In this document: one piece after another, positions 1 to 10,657 of the stretch | Layout of the letters: each line of letters starts with the position of its first letter | Numbering within the stretch: position 1 is the stretch's first letter | From: Phoebastria nigripes | Taxonomy: Eukaryota; Chordata; Aves; Procellariiformes; Diomedeidae | Assembly (NCBI GenBank): GCA_035582835.1 | Contig: JAYKAV010000308.1 | Span: 29,810 to 93,809 of the forward strand | Direction of reading: 5' to 3' | DNA: 64,000 nt | Notes under the pieces: generated by a model | The model's input: only the letters and a program-made list of their open reading frames with translations | Told to the model about the DNA's origin: nothing | Database searches by the model: none | Program-made: the position numbers and the translations under genes

Positions 1-1761
1 TTTTTTTTTTTTTTTTTTTTTTTACACATAGTTAATCCTCCTGCTCTTATTTTTGGAGCATACTCTGAGACTATGGCTCCATGTTACTACAATTACTTCA
101 GGAAAGCTTGTTCTAGATGTATTCGTCTATCCTTGCTCATGGTTGCTTCTTCCCCCACTTCAGCTTACTCAGTCTCTTGATTGTCTTGATAGAGCAGTTT
201 GCCAAACCACAGGTTATACTGATTCAGTAAAATGACTGCTTAAAAACTGAAGACTTTTTGTGGCATTTTTTCTTAAACCCTGGTCACCTCAGTAATCCAG
301 TTTAAAACTGTTTTCAGGGCTACAGTCTGTCAGAGGCACAGCCAGTGGGGTAGCAGAGGACTTGAAGGGGAAGGGACCTCTTAAAGCCACTTTGCATCTG
401 GGGAAATTGTAATGAACCACAACTTGGAGAGTCTGAGGCATGGGCCTTCAGCCATGCAATAAGGCCCACTTGCTTTCTAGTTTGAAATAGGAATTACCTA
501 CCACGGTTATGGAGAAAATGCTAAGAGATGTTATTTGTTTGGGCAATGCATGCCACTTTTGCCACAAAGAGAGGCAGAAAGCCTAAAAAGTTGAGTCGGA
601 TTCATTTTGTGGCCCTTCCACCCATTAACTTGACTAGTAAGTGGCTGTTGATGTTTTGGAAATAGTGTAGTAGGTCTTTCTCCGTTTCAAGAATGAATGG
701 GAATGTGCAGCAAAATCCAAAGCATCTGCCTATTTTTGTCTTATATTTGAACATGAAGGGTGCTTATTTATTAGTACCCTTCTGAGCTTGTGATGTATAC
801 TGTTTAAGTTGGATTTCTTAGATTCTGAGATGTTGTAGTCACCAAAATAATACTTCTCTGGTGTGATGGCTTTTCTCCTGCCTCGGAAGTAAAGTAAGCT
901 ACTTTGTGTGATTAAATGAGGGACTTTGTAGCTGTTGCTACCTGATGAGTTAGCAAAAAAAAAAAAAAAATTCTAATTATTTTATTTTGATATATTAAAA
1001 CATGAATTATAAATTCTTAGCAAATAAACTGTATGTAAGATCAACTTTCTCAGTTACATGATTGTGTCCATTACCCTTTCCTGTCTTTTGTTTCCTTGTA
1101 GTGTAAAACAATTGCAGCCTTAAAGTGTTAAATTGTATGTATTGTTCAATTGTCCCACTCAGGCATACATTAAAGCTTCTAAAGGTTACTTGTCTAGTAA
1201 ATTCTGTATACAGTTATCTATAGGATTGCTGGCCTCTCTTAAAAGTAAGTAGCTTTCTCTTTTGGTTTTGGGAGCAAGCTAGGCCATCCGGCTTTGTGCA
1301 AAGCAAACATCCTGAGATTTTGTTTTAACATTTAGCCTTGTGATCTATTCAGTTGTTTGTTTGCATTTCTTTCAATTTTTCTGCATTTCTACTATTGTCT
1401 AGAAAATTAGTTTAGAGAAACGTTTAACACATCTTTTTTCTTTTTGCTAATTGGGGTTTTATCAATTGTTATTTCAAAGAAGTTCCAGTGTTTTTTCACT
1501 TTGAGCAAGTCTTGTGTATTACTACTGAACTGACAATTCACGACTGTCCTGAAAAATTCAGAAATACTTTAAAAATAAAAGGTTTAGTGTTTTGATATAA
1601 AGAAAACTATGGTAAATACCTAACTTCAGTTTTAAAAATCTTTTCTTAGCTATCTGTCACCTTACAGGTATTTTTCAAATACAACTTAGTTATACAGCCA
1701 ATGCAGTAGGGGTGTTTGTGGAATAATGGTCTTTTGGCAATTTTCTGGAGGCTTCCTTTTT

Positions 1762-1793
<32 letters not shown>

Positions 1794-3193
1794 GGAGGGA
1801 TTTGATTGTTCTAGACATTTCTGTTGTGAAAGTGTCACTGTCATGTAAATGAGTCTTCACTCCTTCAACCTGTTTGAGTAATGGAACAATTCTGAATTGC
1901 CTTGTCCATTTTAATACAAGTAGATGGAAAATATCTTGAAATAGTGTTAGGGTTTTTTTTTATTGATCTTTTTTGTTGTCATTCTTTCCTACTCCAAAAA
2001 ATTGTTTTCAGCTGAAGTGGAGGAGAAGAACAGAGGGTAGAAATGCAGGAATATTCTTGCATGTTGGAAGAGTAATGTTTAAATCTTTATTATATGGGGT
2101 GGGGAGTGTGTAGAAACTCTAGAGGCTCAGAAGGGATTTTGAGTATGCAAACGTGTTATTTTTTGATTTAGCTGAACAGTTGAACTTGTATACTTTTATA
2201 TTTGATATATGAGAAGGTACTGAGATTTTAATTTATCTGTGTATATTGGCCATAAAAGTGGCAAATATTGGAACAGGTTGCCCAGAACGTCCGTCCTTCA
2301 GATGGAGCTTACCTGAGCAACCTGATCTAATCAGAGCTGCTTTTAGCAGCGTTTGGACTAATGAACTTCAGAGGTCCCTTCTAATGTAAATATTGCATAC
2401 TTTTGGTAGTTCAAAAGCCCGATCTATAACATGGAATATGTATCTGTTAAATTCAGAGCTTAATTGAAACAAAAATGCTTAATTGTGGGTATAGAGTTAG
2501 TGTGTGCCTATGCTGCAACTTAAATTCTTTGCAAACAAAAAGAAAAGCCTCTTTCCCATCCTGTTTCAAGTTGAAATACAAAATGGTTTCCGAATCTTAA
2601 GCAAGAGAAGAATGAGCCCCACCTTATGCTGATGAGTAGAGGGTAAATGTTCTTTCTTTCGTGCTGTCAAATCCCACTTTTAAGAAAAAAAATTAAGGCT
2701 ATTTCTCTCACACCTGATACTTTTTCTTGACAAGGATCAATACTAAATCCTGTACTTACTCTCATATTAGGGAAGGATCCACGTTGTTTTAGCGATTTTG
2801 CATGAACGTAGGACCAGAGGAATGGTATGGCATTTTCCTCACTGATGGGAACAAGGAGCGATGGTGGCGTTATTCTTCTGTGAAATACGCGAGCCCTCTT
2901 GTTGAGATTACAAGCCTATCAGGCTAGAATATTGTTTGCTCTTCACTGTTATATTGAAGAAATATCATCTGGGTTTTTTGTATGTTAGATGTTTTGTAAT
3001 CGTTTTATGAAGAGGGAATATCTACTGTTACGGGTGTGAGTTCTAAGCCAGTAGAGTATGTGTTGCCCATTCAAGTCATCACAGAAGGTACGTCACATTG
3101 ACGCTATGGGGATTTAGTCATTCTTCTAATTTTCTCAATGCTTTGAAGTGATTCACAGTGCATAGTAATAACTGTGTTTATTCCTTTACGTAG
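1..3193 (+). other. RELL1: RELL1 intron 1 (3' part only)
   Basis: There is no coding exon here. The stretch opens with a 23-base poly-T run and has another long poly-T run near 1,760-1,790. It ends in a usable acceptor (pyrimidine-rich stretch, then TAG at 3191-3193). The signal-peptide exon of RELL1 is normally GC-rich and is not present, so it must lie left of the window. The only repeat I recognise is a decayed CR1 3' end at about 2,255-2,392. The rest is AT-rich unique-looking sequence. Confidence 0.75.
2255..2392 (+). mobile_element. CR1 LINE 3'-end relic
   Basis: The stretch reads as a decayed CR1 tail. A 'ttggaacaggttgccca' segment is followed by 'gagcaacctgatcta' and then by 'gaggtcccttctaa', in the same order and orientation as in avian CR1 3' ends. 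The terminal octamer repeats are not recognisable, and an internal deletion is likely. It lies in RELL1 intron 1 in the same orientation as the gene. I judged this by eye against the remembered consensus layout, not by alignment. Confidence 0.75.
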
Positions 3194-3436
3194 GTAATGG
3201 AGAGTTTCTCCAGGTTTTGTCAAGCTATGGCTTACAGACAACTACTTTGACAACTAAAACTGATGGCAATGATGGCAAGGCTGAACACCTAGAGTATATT
3301 GCCTTTGCATTGGTTCCCGTTTTCTTCATCATGGGTCTCTTGGGGATTCTTATCTGTCATGTCCTTAAGAAAAAAGGATATCGTTGTACAACAGAGGCTG
3401 AAGAAATAGAAGAAGAAAAACTTGGTGAAAAAATAG
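3194..3436 (+). CDS. RELL1: RELL1 exon 2: ectodomain end, transmembrane segment, start of tail
   Basis: RELL1 is a type I single-pass membrane protein of the RELT family, partner of RELT and of the kinase OSR1. The exon enters in phase 1 (its first two bases finish a split codon) and encodes 80 whole codons. First comes a short Thr/Ser-rich extracellular stem (TTTLTTKT). Next is a hydrophobic transmembrane helix from about 3295 to 3363 (IAFALVPVFFIMGLLGILIC). A basic stop-transfer KKKGYRC and an acidic EEIEEEKLGEKI stretch follow. The transmembrane and juxtamembrane segments closely match human RELL1, while the stem is divergent. The acceptor is TAG at 3191-3193. I preferred it to the CAG at 3211-3213 because it yields an N-G start matching the mammalian exon border. 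The donor is G|GTAATC, phase 1. Confidence 0.93.
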
Positions 3437-5231
3437 GTAATCAATAAGTCTAATAAACAACTTCCTATTTCTGTACATTGCAACTACTATGGAATAATTT
3501 ATTGTGAGACTTCTGTCATTTCACTGTCTATATTTGACATCAAAACAATATTAAGAAAAATATTTTTATTACCATTATATGTCTGTTGGGTTTTGATCTT
3601 TGCCAGTCAAAACTAGGAGTGTCCCAGTTTCCCATGCGAGTCCTCTAACCTCAATTAAGAGCTTACAGAGGGATCAAAGTATCCAGTATATTTGTTTGCA
3701 ACTATACGCTGCAGTTGGAGTCGCCAGATTGTTTTTCTGCATTCCACATGCTGTTAGCAACAAAGTATTATTGTACATAGTTCTATCTGAGGAGTGACAA
3801 AAAGCTGCCGTTTAAAGCCTAAAATCTTAGTTTTATGTTTAGCAATCTTTGTTCCTGTTGTGCTGTCATTCTCATCTCCCCTCTCTTTATAAAACTGAGC
3901 CTTTGGACTGACTGTTTACATTCTGTTTTATGTAATGTGTGCTGCTTATTTTTTCTTTTCTTTCTCTTACCTTTGTTTTTGTTCTAATGTTTGTTTGTTT
4001 GTGCTCTTGTTTTTATGGTTCCTTACTCCCATCTACTCTTACTTGAAAAAAAAACCAAGAGAAGAGTGTTATCGCTTGGGAAGGGCTATAGTAACCCAGT
4101 ATAGCATTTGGCTAAGTAAATACTAGGGCCAAGTCATATGTAAATACTTTGGGCCTCTTCCTTTGTCCCAATTAATTACTGTCAGTAGGTTCATAATAAG
4201 TGCAAATTACAGTGGCTCTGTGGTAAGGGTAGAGCCATGTGGCGCAGTAATGATGCGTCAGTATGTTCTTAAGCAGTTACTGCCTGGGGCGTGTACGCAA
4301 TGAGTGGTAACAGCAAGGTGAGTGGTGAAGTGAAAAGGGGACAACTTTCAGGTCTTAGTTTGGGGAAGTAGCTGTGTCTAAGTTGCATTGCAAAGTTGCA
4401 GGTATTAGGATGAAGATGAAGCATGGGTACAGAGATGGGGAAGCCCCTAATTTACTACTTAGAGACAAATTTAGAGTCTTGCCTATCAAACTTGCCTCAA
4501 TCCTGTGATTTTTTTTTTAATTTTTTTTTTTTTTAATAAAGCCAGTCATAACAATTATTAGGGAAGGGCAGAGCTCTGNCTCTTCATTGTTCTGTTTCTC
4601 TCCCCAATCTTTCTCTGCCTTCTGAGGTTATTCTGGGGAAGCTTCCAGTATTTTTAATGGGTGCATTCAATTCCAAAAGTATTAAGTATAGTCATGAGGT
4701 TTCTTTCTTAAATCCCTTGCTCCTGTAGTTATGTGAGAATTTTTTTTTTAATTAGAAAAATCAAATGTTACGTCCTTGTAGATGTAGGTGCTGATAACAC
4801 CTATTTTAAAATAGCGACTTGAGACAATTTGATGATTTTGTTTGGTTTTTTTCCTCCCTATTGTTAGGATTAGAAATACTGCTCTCGTTTGTCTCCTCCT
4901 AACTAGCTAGAGAGGGAATTTTGACGTACGCTTGTGAAAATACTGAGTTTATTCAGGTCTTAGATGAGTATGTTAGAGCCGATGTGTAGATTCCACAAAC
5001 TTGTGTTTGTATTTTTTCCTGAATAAGGACTAAAAAGTCTTATCTAAGCTTTCCCTCCAAAGTGACAATAGATCTTGATTTTTTTTTTTTTTTTTTTTTA
5101 TGTAACTTCTTCTGGTGTTTGTTTGGTTTTGTTTTGGCTTGGTTTTTTTTTGTTTTCACTTTGTTTTAAAATAACTCAATTCTTGATTTGGAAGGCCAAG
5201 ATACTGACAACATATTTGTTTCCTTGCACAG
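3437..5231 (+). other. RELL1: RELL1 intron 2
   Basis: Noncoding and AT-rich, with T-rich and T/G-only low-complexity runs near 4,508-4,535 and 5,078-5,150. It ends in the acceptor tttccttgcacag. I see no further recognisable repeat or gene. Confidence 0.8.
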
Positions 5232-5303
5232 AAATGAATGAAACTATACATGAGAATAGCGACACTGTGGGACAAATTGTTAACTACATTATGAAAAATG
5301 AAG
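5232..5303 (+). CDS. RELL1: RELL1 exon 3: cytoplasmic ENSDTVGQIV segment
   Basis: This 72-nt exon, phase 1 in and phase 1 out, encodes the cytoplasmic segment MNETIHENSDTVGQIVNYIM and ends in KNE. The run ENSDTVGQIV and the following YIMKNE match the conserved region of human RELL1. The acceptor is ttgcacag and the donor is GAAG|GTATAG. The phases agree with exons 2 and 4, so the three join without a frameshift. Confidence 0.93.
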
Positions 5304-6582
5304 GTATAGTATTGTGATATTGAAGTTATGAGCCCTTGTGATGGTGTTCTATAACAAATATGTTTTTTCAGATATTCTGAAGTATGGTATGTTCATGTGT
5401 TTTCATTTAATAACCATTTTGTACATGCTTAACTCCTTGAGATTGCCTTCAGAAGGCAATAACTTCAAACAAAATAGGGAAGTTTTTTGCTTACCTGAAA
5501 ATTATTTTGTATGGTAAGTTTGGTTCATGCATTTCTTGATATTTTAACTATTTGGGTGTTTGATTTTTTTGGTTCATCCTTTTGTTTTGTTTGTGAAGTA
5601 AAAGATTAAGGTTGCTTTCTTAATGGCAATGCTTAAAGCATGTGAAATTTTTATGTTTTGACCAGATTAAACTTTCTGTCTTGAAATGATTCTTGCAACT
5701 GTTGTCTGATGAAAGGTTTGTGTATAACTGAGACAATAGGGTAGACTAGCACTAATGTTGAATTTTGGACATGGTATCTTCATGCGCTGTGTGTGCAAAG
5801 TAAAGGATAAAGAAGAAGATATGACTGAAAAAATAAAATCACAGTTAAGCAGCCCATGGAATGCTTGGTTAGTTCAGAACGTATTTGCCCGGTAGAAGAA
5901 ACAATTTAGGAGACTGCATAGAGGAACCTTTAGCCTTTTAATTTTACATTTGGATAAATGGAATTTCTCCTAAGCATTGAACTGGCTTTGAGTTACTTCT
6001 GAATGAAGACTAGTCCTCTGGAAAAGTTGTATTTTTGGGTTGGTTTGTGTTGTGTGTGGGTTTTTTTTTTGGGGGGGGTAACTGTTAGGGCTTTGAGCTT
6101 GTGTATTTTCCCTCGAGGTTGGGATTAGGTACCACATGTGTTTTTTAGAATATGTGAGCAATCGGTAGTTCTTGGCTGATAATTGACTTGCATTTTGTAG
6201 GGCTCACTTAAACCGGTGTTTTTAATCTGAAGTTGCTTTATACATGTGAGGTGATGATACTCCTGTGGTCAAATGGATGTTTTAAAATTTTCAGAGATCT
6301 TCTTTGGGAGTGTTGTGCAGATGGTACATTATATGGCTTGTATTGGGGCAGAGCTTTGAGTGCAATATGAACTGTAATTTTAGTAGCTCATGTTAAGAAA
6401 ATCCCATAGAATTATATTAACATTTTTTTGCATAATTTTCTGTCATGCCTTTTTGGAGATACACATAATGCAGTCATCTTTCTTTTAGATGAAATTTCTT
6501 TGAGGACCTTTAATTTTGCTGTTTGTTTTTTTTAAAGTTGGAGCTGTACACTTTTGAAGAGTTCTATTTATTCTCGTTGCAG
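5304..6582 (+). other. RELL1: RELL1 intron 3
   Basis: AT-rich noncoding sequence with a T/G low-complexity run near 6,030-6,080 (including T9 followed by G8). It ends in the acceptor ctcgttgcag. Nothing else is recognisable. Confidence 0.8.
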
Positions 6583-6640
6583 CAAACGCTGATGTGTTAA
6601 AGGCCATGGTAGCAGACAGCAGTGTCCTTGAACCTGAAAG
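6583..6640 (+). CDS. RELL1: RELL1 exon 4: NADVLKAMVADSS segment
   Basis: This 58-nt exon encodes A-NADVLKAMVADSSVLEPE plus the first two bases of a Ser codon. It corresponds to the NADVLKAMVADN segment of human RELL1. The acceptor is ctcgttgcag at 6581-6582. The donor is AAAG|GTAATT, leaving phase 2. It was missed as an isolated reading frame because of its size; phase and protein similarity define it. Confidence 0.92.
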
Positions 6641-9263
6641 GTAATTACTCATCTTTTTAATGCATGTTTCCTGAGGCAGCTAAAAACGTACCCTTTCAAA
6701 GTATTTTATTTCCTGAGCACTTTTAAGACTACATCACTTCCTGGAGTTATCAGCTAAGAAGATAATACTTTGATTTCCTTGTGGTGTCTCTGAGTCACTA
6801 AATTTTAATGTATGCCCTGAGTTACTAACTGGCTCTTCTGGTTATGTGTTCTAGGTGTGTGATACGGATTTATTGCTTTTGGGGCTAAAGATTTACAGAG
6901 GCTGCAAATACTCGTTTACTTTAGGGTGAAGTTACTTACAAGTTGGCTTAGTCCAAAGCTACTCTGACTTGAAAGAATAGAAGCAGCACTCATTGCATTT
7001 GTATAGATGCTAACTTAAAATAGACATCTCTTTCTATGTCTCCTTCTGGTTTACTTGTTTCTTTACAATTGTGGTAATATACATTGGCTGACCTACCTCT
7101 TATTTTTTTCACTACACATCTATTTAGAGAATTATGTAGAGAAAGTAGTTCAGCCCTTGTGTTGCAGATGCATCATTTGTGTAAAAGTACTTTTATCTGT
7201 ACATAAGCACCTTTAAACTATATCTGTACTACTCTAAATACTCTTCGTATGTAACCCTGTGTTCATATTCAAGGCAGAGATGAAGGTTCAAATAGTACCG
7301 TGTCACTAATAAAAGCAGTGGGAGTGTATAGTTATAGCAAAACAGAGTTAAGTATGCAACCGTTTATCACCTTTTTTAATGGTGAGAGGCTTGGTTATTG
7401 AAGAAAAAAAATTGAACTTAGGAAAGGAGGAGTTCTCAAGTATAGGAATAATTTTTAAACTTTTATGGTGCAGCAGAAATATTTGTTTGAATTTTAATTC
7501 AATCTTTTTGCGTAGGCATGTGTGATGTTATTTTGGGAGTTTTATACTATTGTTTCAGTGGTGAATTAAAATAAAATAAGGGGAAGGGAAAAATGATTTG
7601 TTTGCTCTTACATTGTTTCTGACAGATACTCCTAAAGCTTTAGTAACTCAAGTGCAAATCCACTGTATTTCTCTTAAGTTCGGTGCACTATGAAACGCTT
7701 CCTAACAATAGGAATAGTAATGGCTAAGTAAAATCTGCACTTCTGCCACTTAAAGCCATTAGTTCCTGTCTTTGCTTCAGATGTTGAACAGATTTTATTT
7801 CCCTTACTTATTTGAAGACCATTAAATATCTCCTGTCGATATTTTTGTTTTGAAAATAAGTATCCAAGTAACTCCAGTCTTTTACGGCATGTTTTATTTC
7901 TTTAATTTGTTATTTCTGTTCTCCTTTGGAGTCTTTTCAGTTTGTTAGTATTTTTCTTGAAATAACATTTCTAAAACTGAATGGAACGGTCAGCTGAGGC
8001 ATGATTAATGCTGAGTAACGTAACTTTAGGTTCACAGGTTATACTCCTGTTATTTCCACTGTGAAATTTGTCCTTTTTAAGCAACAACATCATAATGATT
8101 CATGTTCAGCTTATGATCTTCACCTTCTTTTTCTGAAGAATGATCATCTGTCTAGTTGCTTTTCAATCTGGGTTTGTAAAGTTTTTCTGCTAAAGCACTG
8201 AAATTTGTGTTGTCCTTACTGCAATACATCCAGTATTTTTAATAAGATTTATGTATGTGTGAATGTGTCTCTTATGCACATGCTCTCCTCTGATCATCCT
8301 AATTTCTCATCTTGTCCTCTACAGTTACTATGGGTGACCCAAAGTTTATGGGTACTTTAGCTATTCTTCTATTCCATTACCCAAGGAACTATTTAAAACA
8401 CTGAATATCATCAGGACCAGAATAACCACATTTAGTATGTCTTTCCAGTTTCATAGTAAGCTACATAACTTTCTGGTATGTCTTTTTTTTTTTTAAACAA
8501 GGTGTGCTATCTTACACTACAGTAATTTCACATTTAGTGCACTGAGCTCTAGCTTGCTTTAGGAGAATGTGTTGCAAGACAGTGTCAAAATTGATGCTGN
8601 AGTCCAAAAAAGTACATCTTCTGGTTTCTATCTATGCTATCTGCTTTTCTGTTTTAGAAGAAAATTAGATTGATTTGACTAGATATTCTCAATAAATGCC
8701 TTTTGGTGGCTGTACTGCTTTTTCTTTCTTTCTAGGTACTTCAAAAAAATGTTTTTCTGATGCTTAAGCTGAATGATCTATTGATTCCTTTTCTCTTCAT
8801 GGTAGATATTTTAGTTTTGCCTCTTTGCAATATTGTGGGACTATGCTCTTCTTCTGTGAGTTCTTAGAGATACTGTAACAATTCTGAAATACTTTCCATA
8901 GTTCTCCAAGCGTGAATCAGCTAATTTAGTCAGCTAATTAGATGTCTTCATCTGTGTAAGTTCATGTAACCTGTTCTCTTCTATTTTAGCCTGATTTTTT
9001 TTTCCCCCCCCTCATTTCCTTGCCCTTTGTGTTAGTTACCTTAACAACATGACTGCAGCTGAATTAATTTGTGGAAGTGATTTTAACTGCAAAAATATGA
9101 TATTGGAGGGAACCTTAAAGCAGACATCCTCACAAATAAACGGTCCCTGAAGAAACTAGCTATTCACTAGACATAACTGAAGGTTATATTTTATCCTTTT
9201 TTTCCTTTTTAAGAAACAGGATTTTATAGTAAACATTAAATTTCCTTTATACTTTTCCTACAG
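6641..9263 (+). other. RELL1: RELL1 intron 4, mostly an old CR1 copy
   Basis: The acceptor is ttttcctacag at 9,253-9,263. About half of the intron (about 7,740-8,900) reads as an ancient CR1 element in antisense orientation, described separately. The first kilobase is AT-rich unique sequence. I see no alternative exon. Confidence 0.75.
7740..8900 (-). mobile_element. Long ancient CR1-type LINE relic, antisense to RELL1
   Basis: Read on the + strand, this has the order of landmarks of an antisense ancient amniote CR1. It begins with 'agttcctgtc' and 'ttatttgaagaccattaaatatctcc', then 'aactccagtctttta', 'tctcctttggagtcttttcagtttgt' and 'cagctgaggcatgattaatgctgagta'. It continues with 'caacaacatcataatgattcatgttcag', 'attccattacccaaggaac' and 'gacagtgtcaaaattgatgc', and ends near 'aaaattagattgatttga'. 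Both the RT-proximal and the more internal ORF2 region are represented. No reading frame survives, so it is very old. Boundaries are approximate. The match is from memory of the consensus and was not computed. Confidence 0.72.
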
Positions 9264-9503
9264 CCCTTTATCTCCAACCTCTCCTGGGAGTCCAATGAGT
9301 CCAGGGTCTCCTTTGTCACCTGGTGCTGTTCCATTTAAACACACCTGCAAAGGCCATCACTTCCATACTGTTGGAGGAGTAGTAGAAAAGGATGTTTGTA
9401 CTCGTTGTAGCCACAAACGATGGCACCTTATAAAGCCAGCTCACAAGTCTAAAGAGCACAGAAGAAGTCGTCTTGGAGAAGTTACAGTCCTTTCTGTGGG
9501 AAG
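9264..9503 (+). CDS. RELL1: RELL1 exon 5: SP-rich linker and Cys/His RELT-family core
   Basis: This 240-nt exon, phase 2 in and out, has two parts. The first is a Ser/Pro linker with repeated SPG (TSPGSPMSPGSPLSPG), which offers candidate proline-directed phosphorylation sites. The second is the family core, with CKGHHFHTVGGVVEKDVC, then TRCSHKRWHLIKP, then GEVTVLSVGR. The Cys/His pattern (C-x2-HH ... C-x2-C-x-H) is shared across RELT, RELL1 and RELL2 and could bind metal, though that is inference. The acceptor is tttcctacag. The donor is GGAAG|GTAAGA. The exon ends inside the Arg codon that starts the RFRV motif completed in exon 6. Confidence 0.95.
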
Positions 9504-10177
9504 GTAAGACTTAGGTCATTTTATTGTATACTTTTCTTAGGGACACTACAGTGGCCCATGTTGGATCAGATATCTATTGATTCTAATCTGTTTATAGCAT
9601 CAGTGTTTGGTTTTTGTAACTCTGTTACTATTAGACTGACGTTATTTCTGGAAGAAGTGAGTATGTTTGGTTTGTTTTTTTTTTTTTTTTAGTAACTATG
9701 TAAATAGATGGGTATTTACTGTGGGTATAAATCCAAAGCTATTGCTCTATTGATGCTGGCTAAAAAGAAACAAGGATTGCACACTAATAAATTCCTCTGT
9801 TTCTGAATTTGATATTTCTCAAGTAAGTGTGAGCTATAAAAACCACTTCATTCTGTTTTGTTATTTTTAATTCCTAGCTTATGTTGTAGTTGTCTTTAGA
9901 AAATTACTGTTCTAAGTAATAGTATGCAATCTGTGGATTCTCCTTTAAAACACAATTCCCTGAGAAATTGTGATTCAGCAGTAGTAAGTATTAAAAGTAC
10001 ACGTAGGTAACAGGAAGGAAGATTGCTCTGAAGTGAAGCTGGGCCCGTGTGGGTGTCTGCTCTGACGTCTAGGTCTTGGGACCTGAAAACATGTTCCAGT
10101 CCATACACTGGCTACTGAGAACAATCTTAACTGATCTCTGGGGAAATACAACTGAATCTTTCTTTTGCTTGCTTCAG
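9504..10177 (+). other. RELL1: RELL1 intron 5
   Basis: A short 674-nt intron with a poly-T run near 9,676-9,691 and a pyrimidine-rich acceptor (ttcttttgcttgcttcag, ending at 10,177). There is no other feature. Confidence 0.85.
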
Positions 10178-10322
10178 ATTCAGAGTCACAAAAGTGGAGC
10201 ACAAATCGAATTCCAAAGAACGGAAAAGCTTGATGTCTGTTACTGGTGTGGAGAGTGTCAATGGTGATATGCCTGCCACGCCTGCGAAACAGGAGATGCA
10301 AGAGCGGAGAAGCTCAGAGTAA
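10178..10322 (+). CDS. RELL1: RELL1 exon 6: RFRV kinase-docking motif, C-terminus and stop
   Basis: The first base completes an Arg codon split across the intron. The exon then encodes FRVTKVEHKSNSKERKSLMS, VTGVESVNGDMPATPAKQ and a charged end ERRSSE, with TAA at 10320-10322. The joined RFRV fits the RFxV docking motif recognised by the conserved C-terminal domain of OSR1/SPAK kinases, and RELT-family proteins are known OSR1 partners. The sequence closely follows the human C-terminus. Exon sequence appears to continue to CTGCAG at 10,329, followed by donor GTATCA. Confidence 0.94.
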
Positions 10323-10581
10323 ACTGCAGGTATCAAACGTTGGGAACTCATATTGAAACTGGTATGTTGTGACATGAGTGAAGCTAATCAGTAAAGAGAA
10401 ATGAAGTTGAAAATGTATCAGTTCTGCCTGAAAACTCATTTTTCAATTTCAAAAGTTTCTACAGAAGTCTGCAAAAATTATATTTGATCACTCAGTTAAT
10501 GATAAATTGGTAAAGGCTAAATTATCCACCAAATTCTTATCTAATTGTTTATTTAGACTTTGTAATTAGAGTAGATGTTGA

Positions 10582-10657
10582 AATAAAAACTACTTTGTGG
10601 AGGTGGCATTACTGGTCCAAGAAATAAAACATCTGCATATTAATTTCTGGCAATAAA
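10582..10657 (+). terminator. RELL1: Cluster of three AATAAA polyadenylation signals
   Basis: AATAAA occurs at 10582-10587, 10623-10628 and 10652-10657, about 260-335 nt after the RELL1 stop. A T/G-containing stretch follows (10,660-10,695). The cluster would define a short 3'UTR form if the donor at 10,330 is not used. AATAAA is frequent in AT-rich DNA, but three copies in 76 bases, just past a stop codon and on the right strand, is suggestive. Confidence 0.45.

Noticed and set aside
3211..3213. Alternative acceptor CAG inside RELL1 exon 2
   Set aside because: It would remove 20 nt and shift the phase relation to exon 1. The TAG at 3191-3193 gives the N-G start expected from the mammalian exon border.
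9896..10375. Minus-strand frames of 70-108 codons opposite RELL1 exon 6
   Set aside because: Shadows of the RELL1 exon and flanking intron with no independent features.
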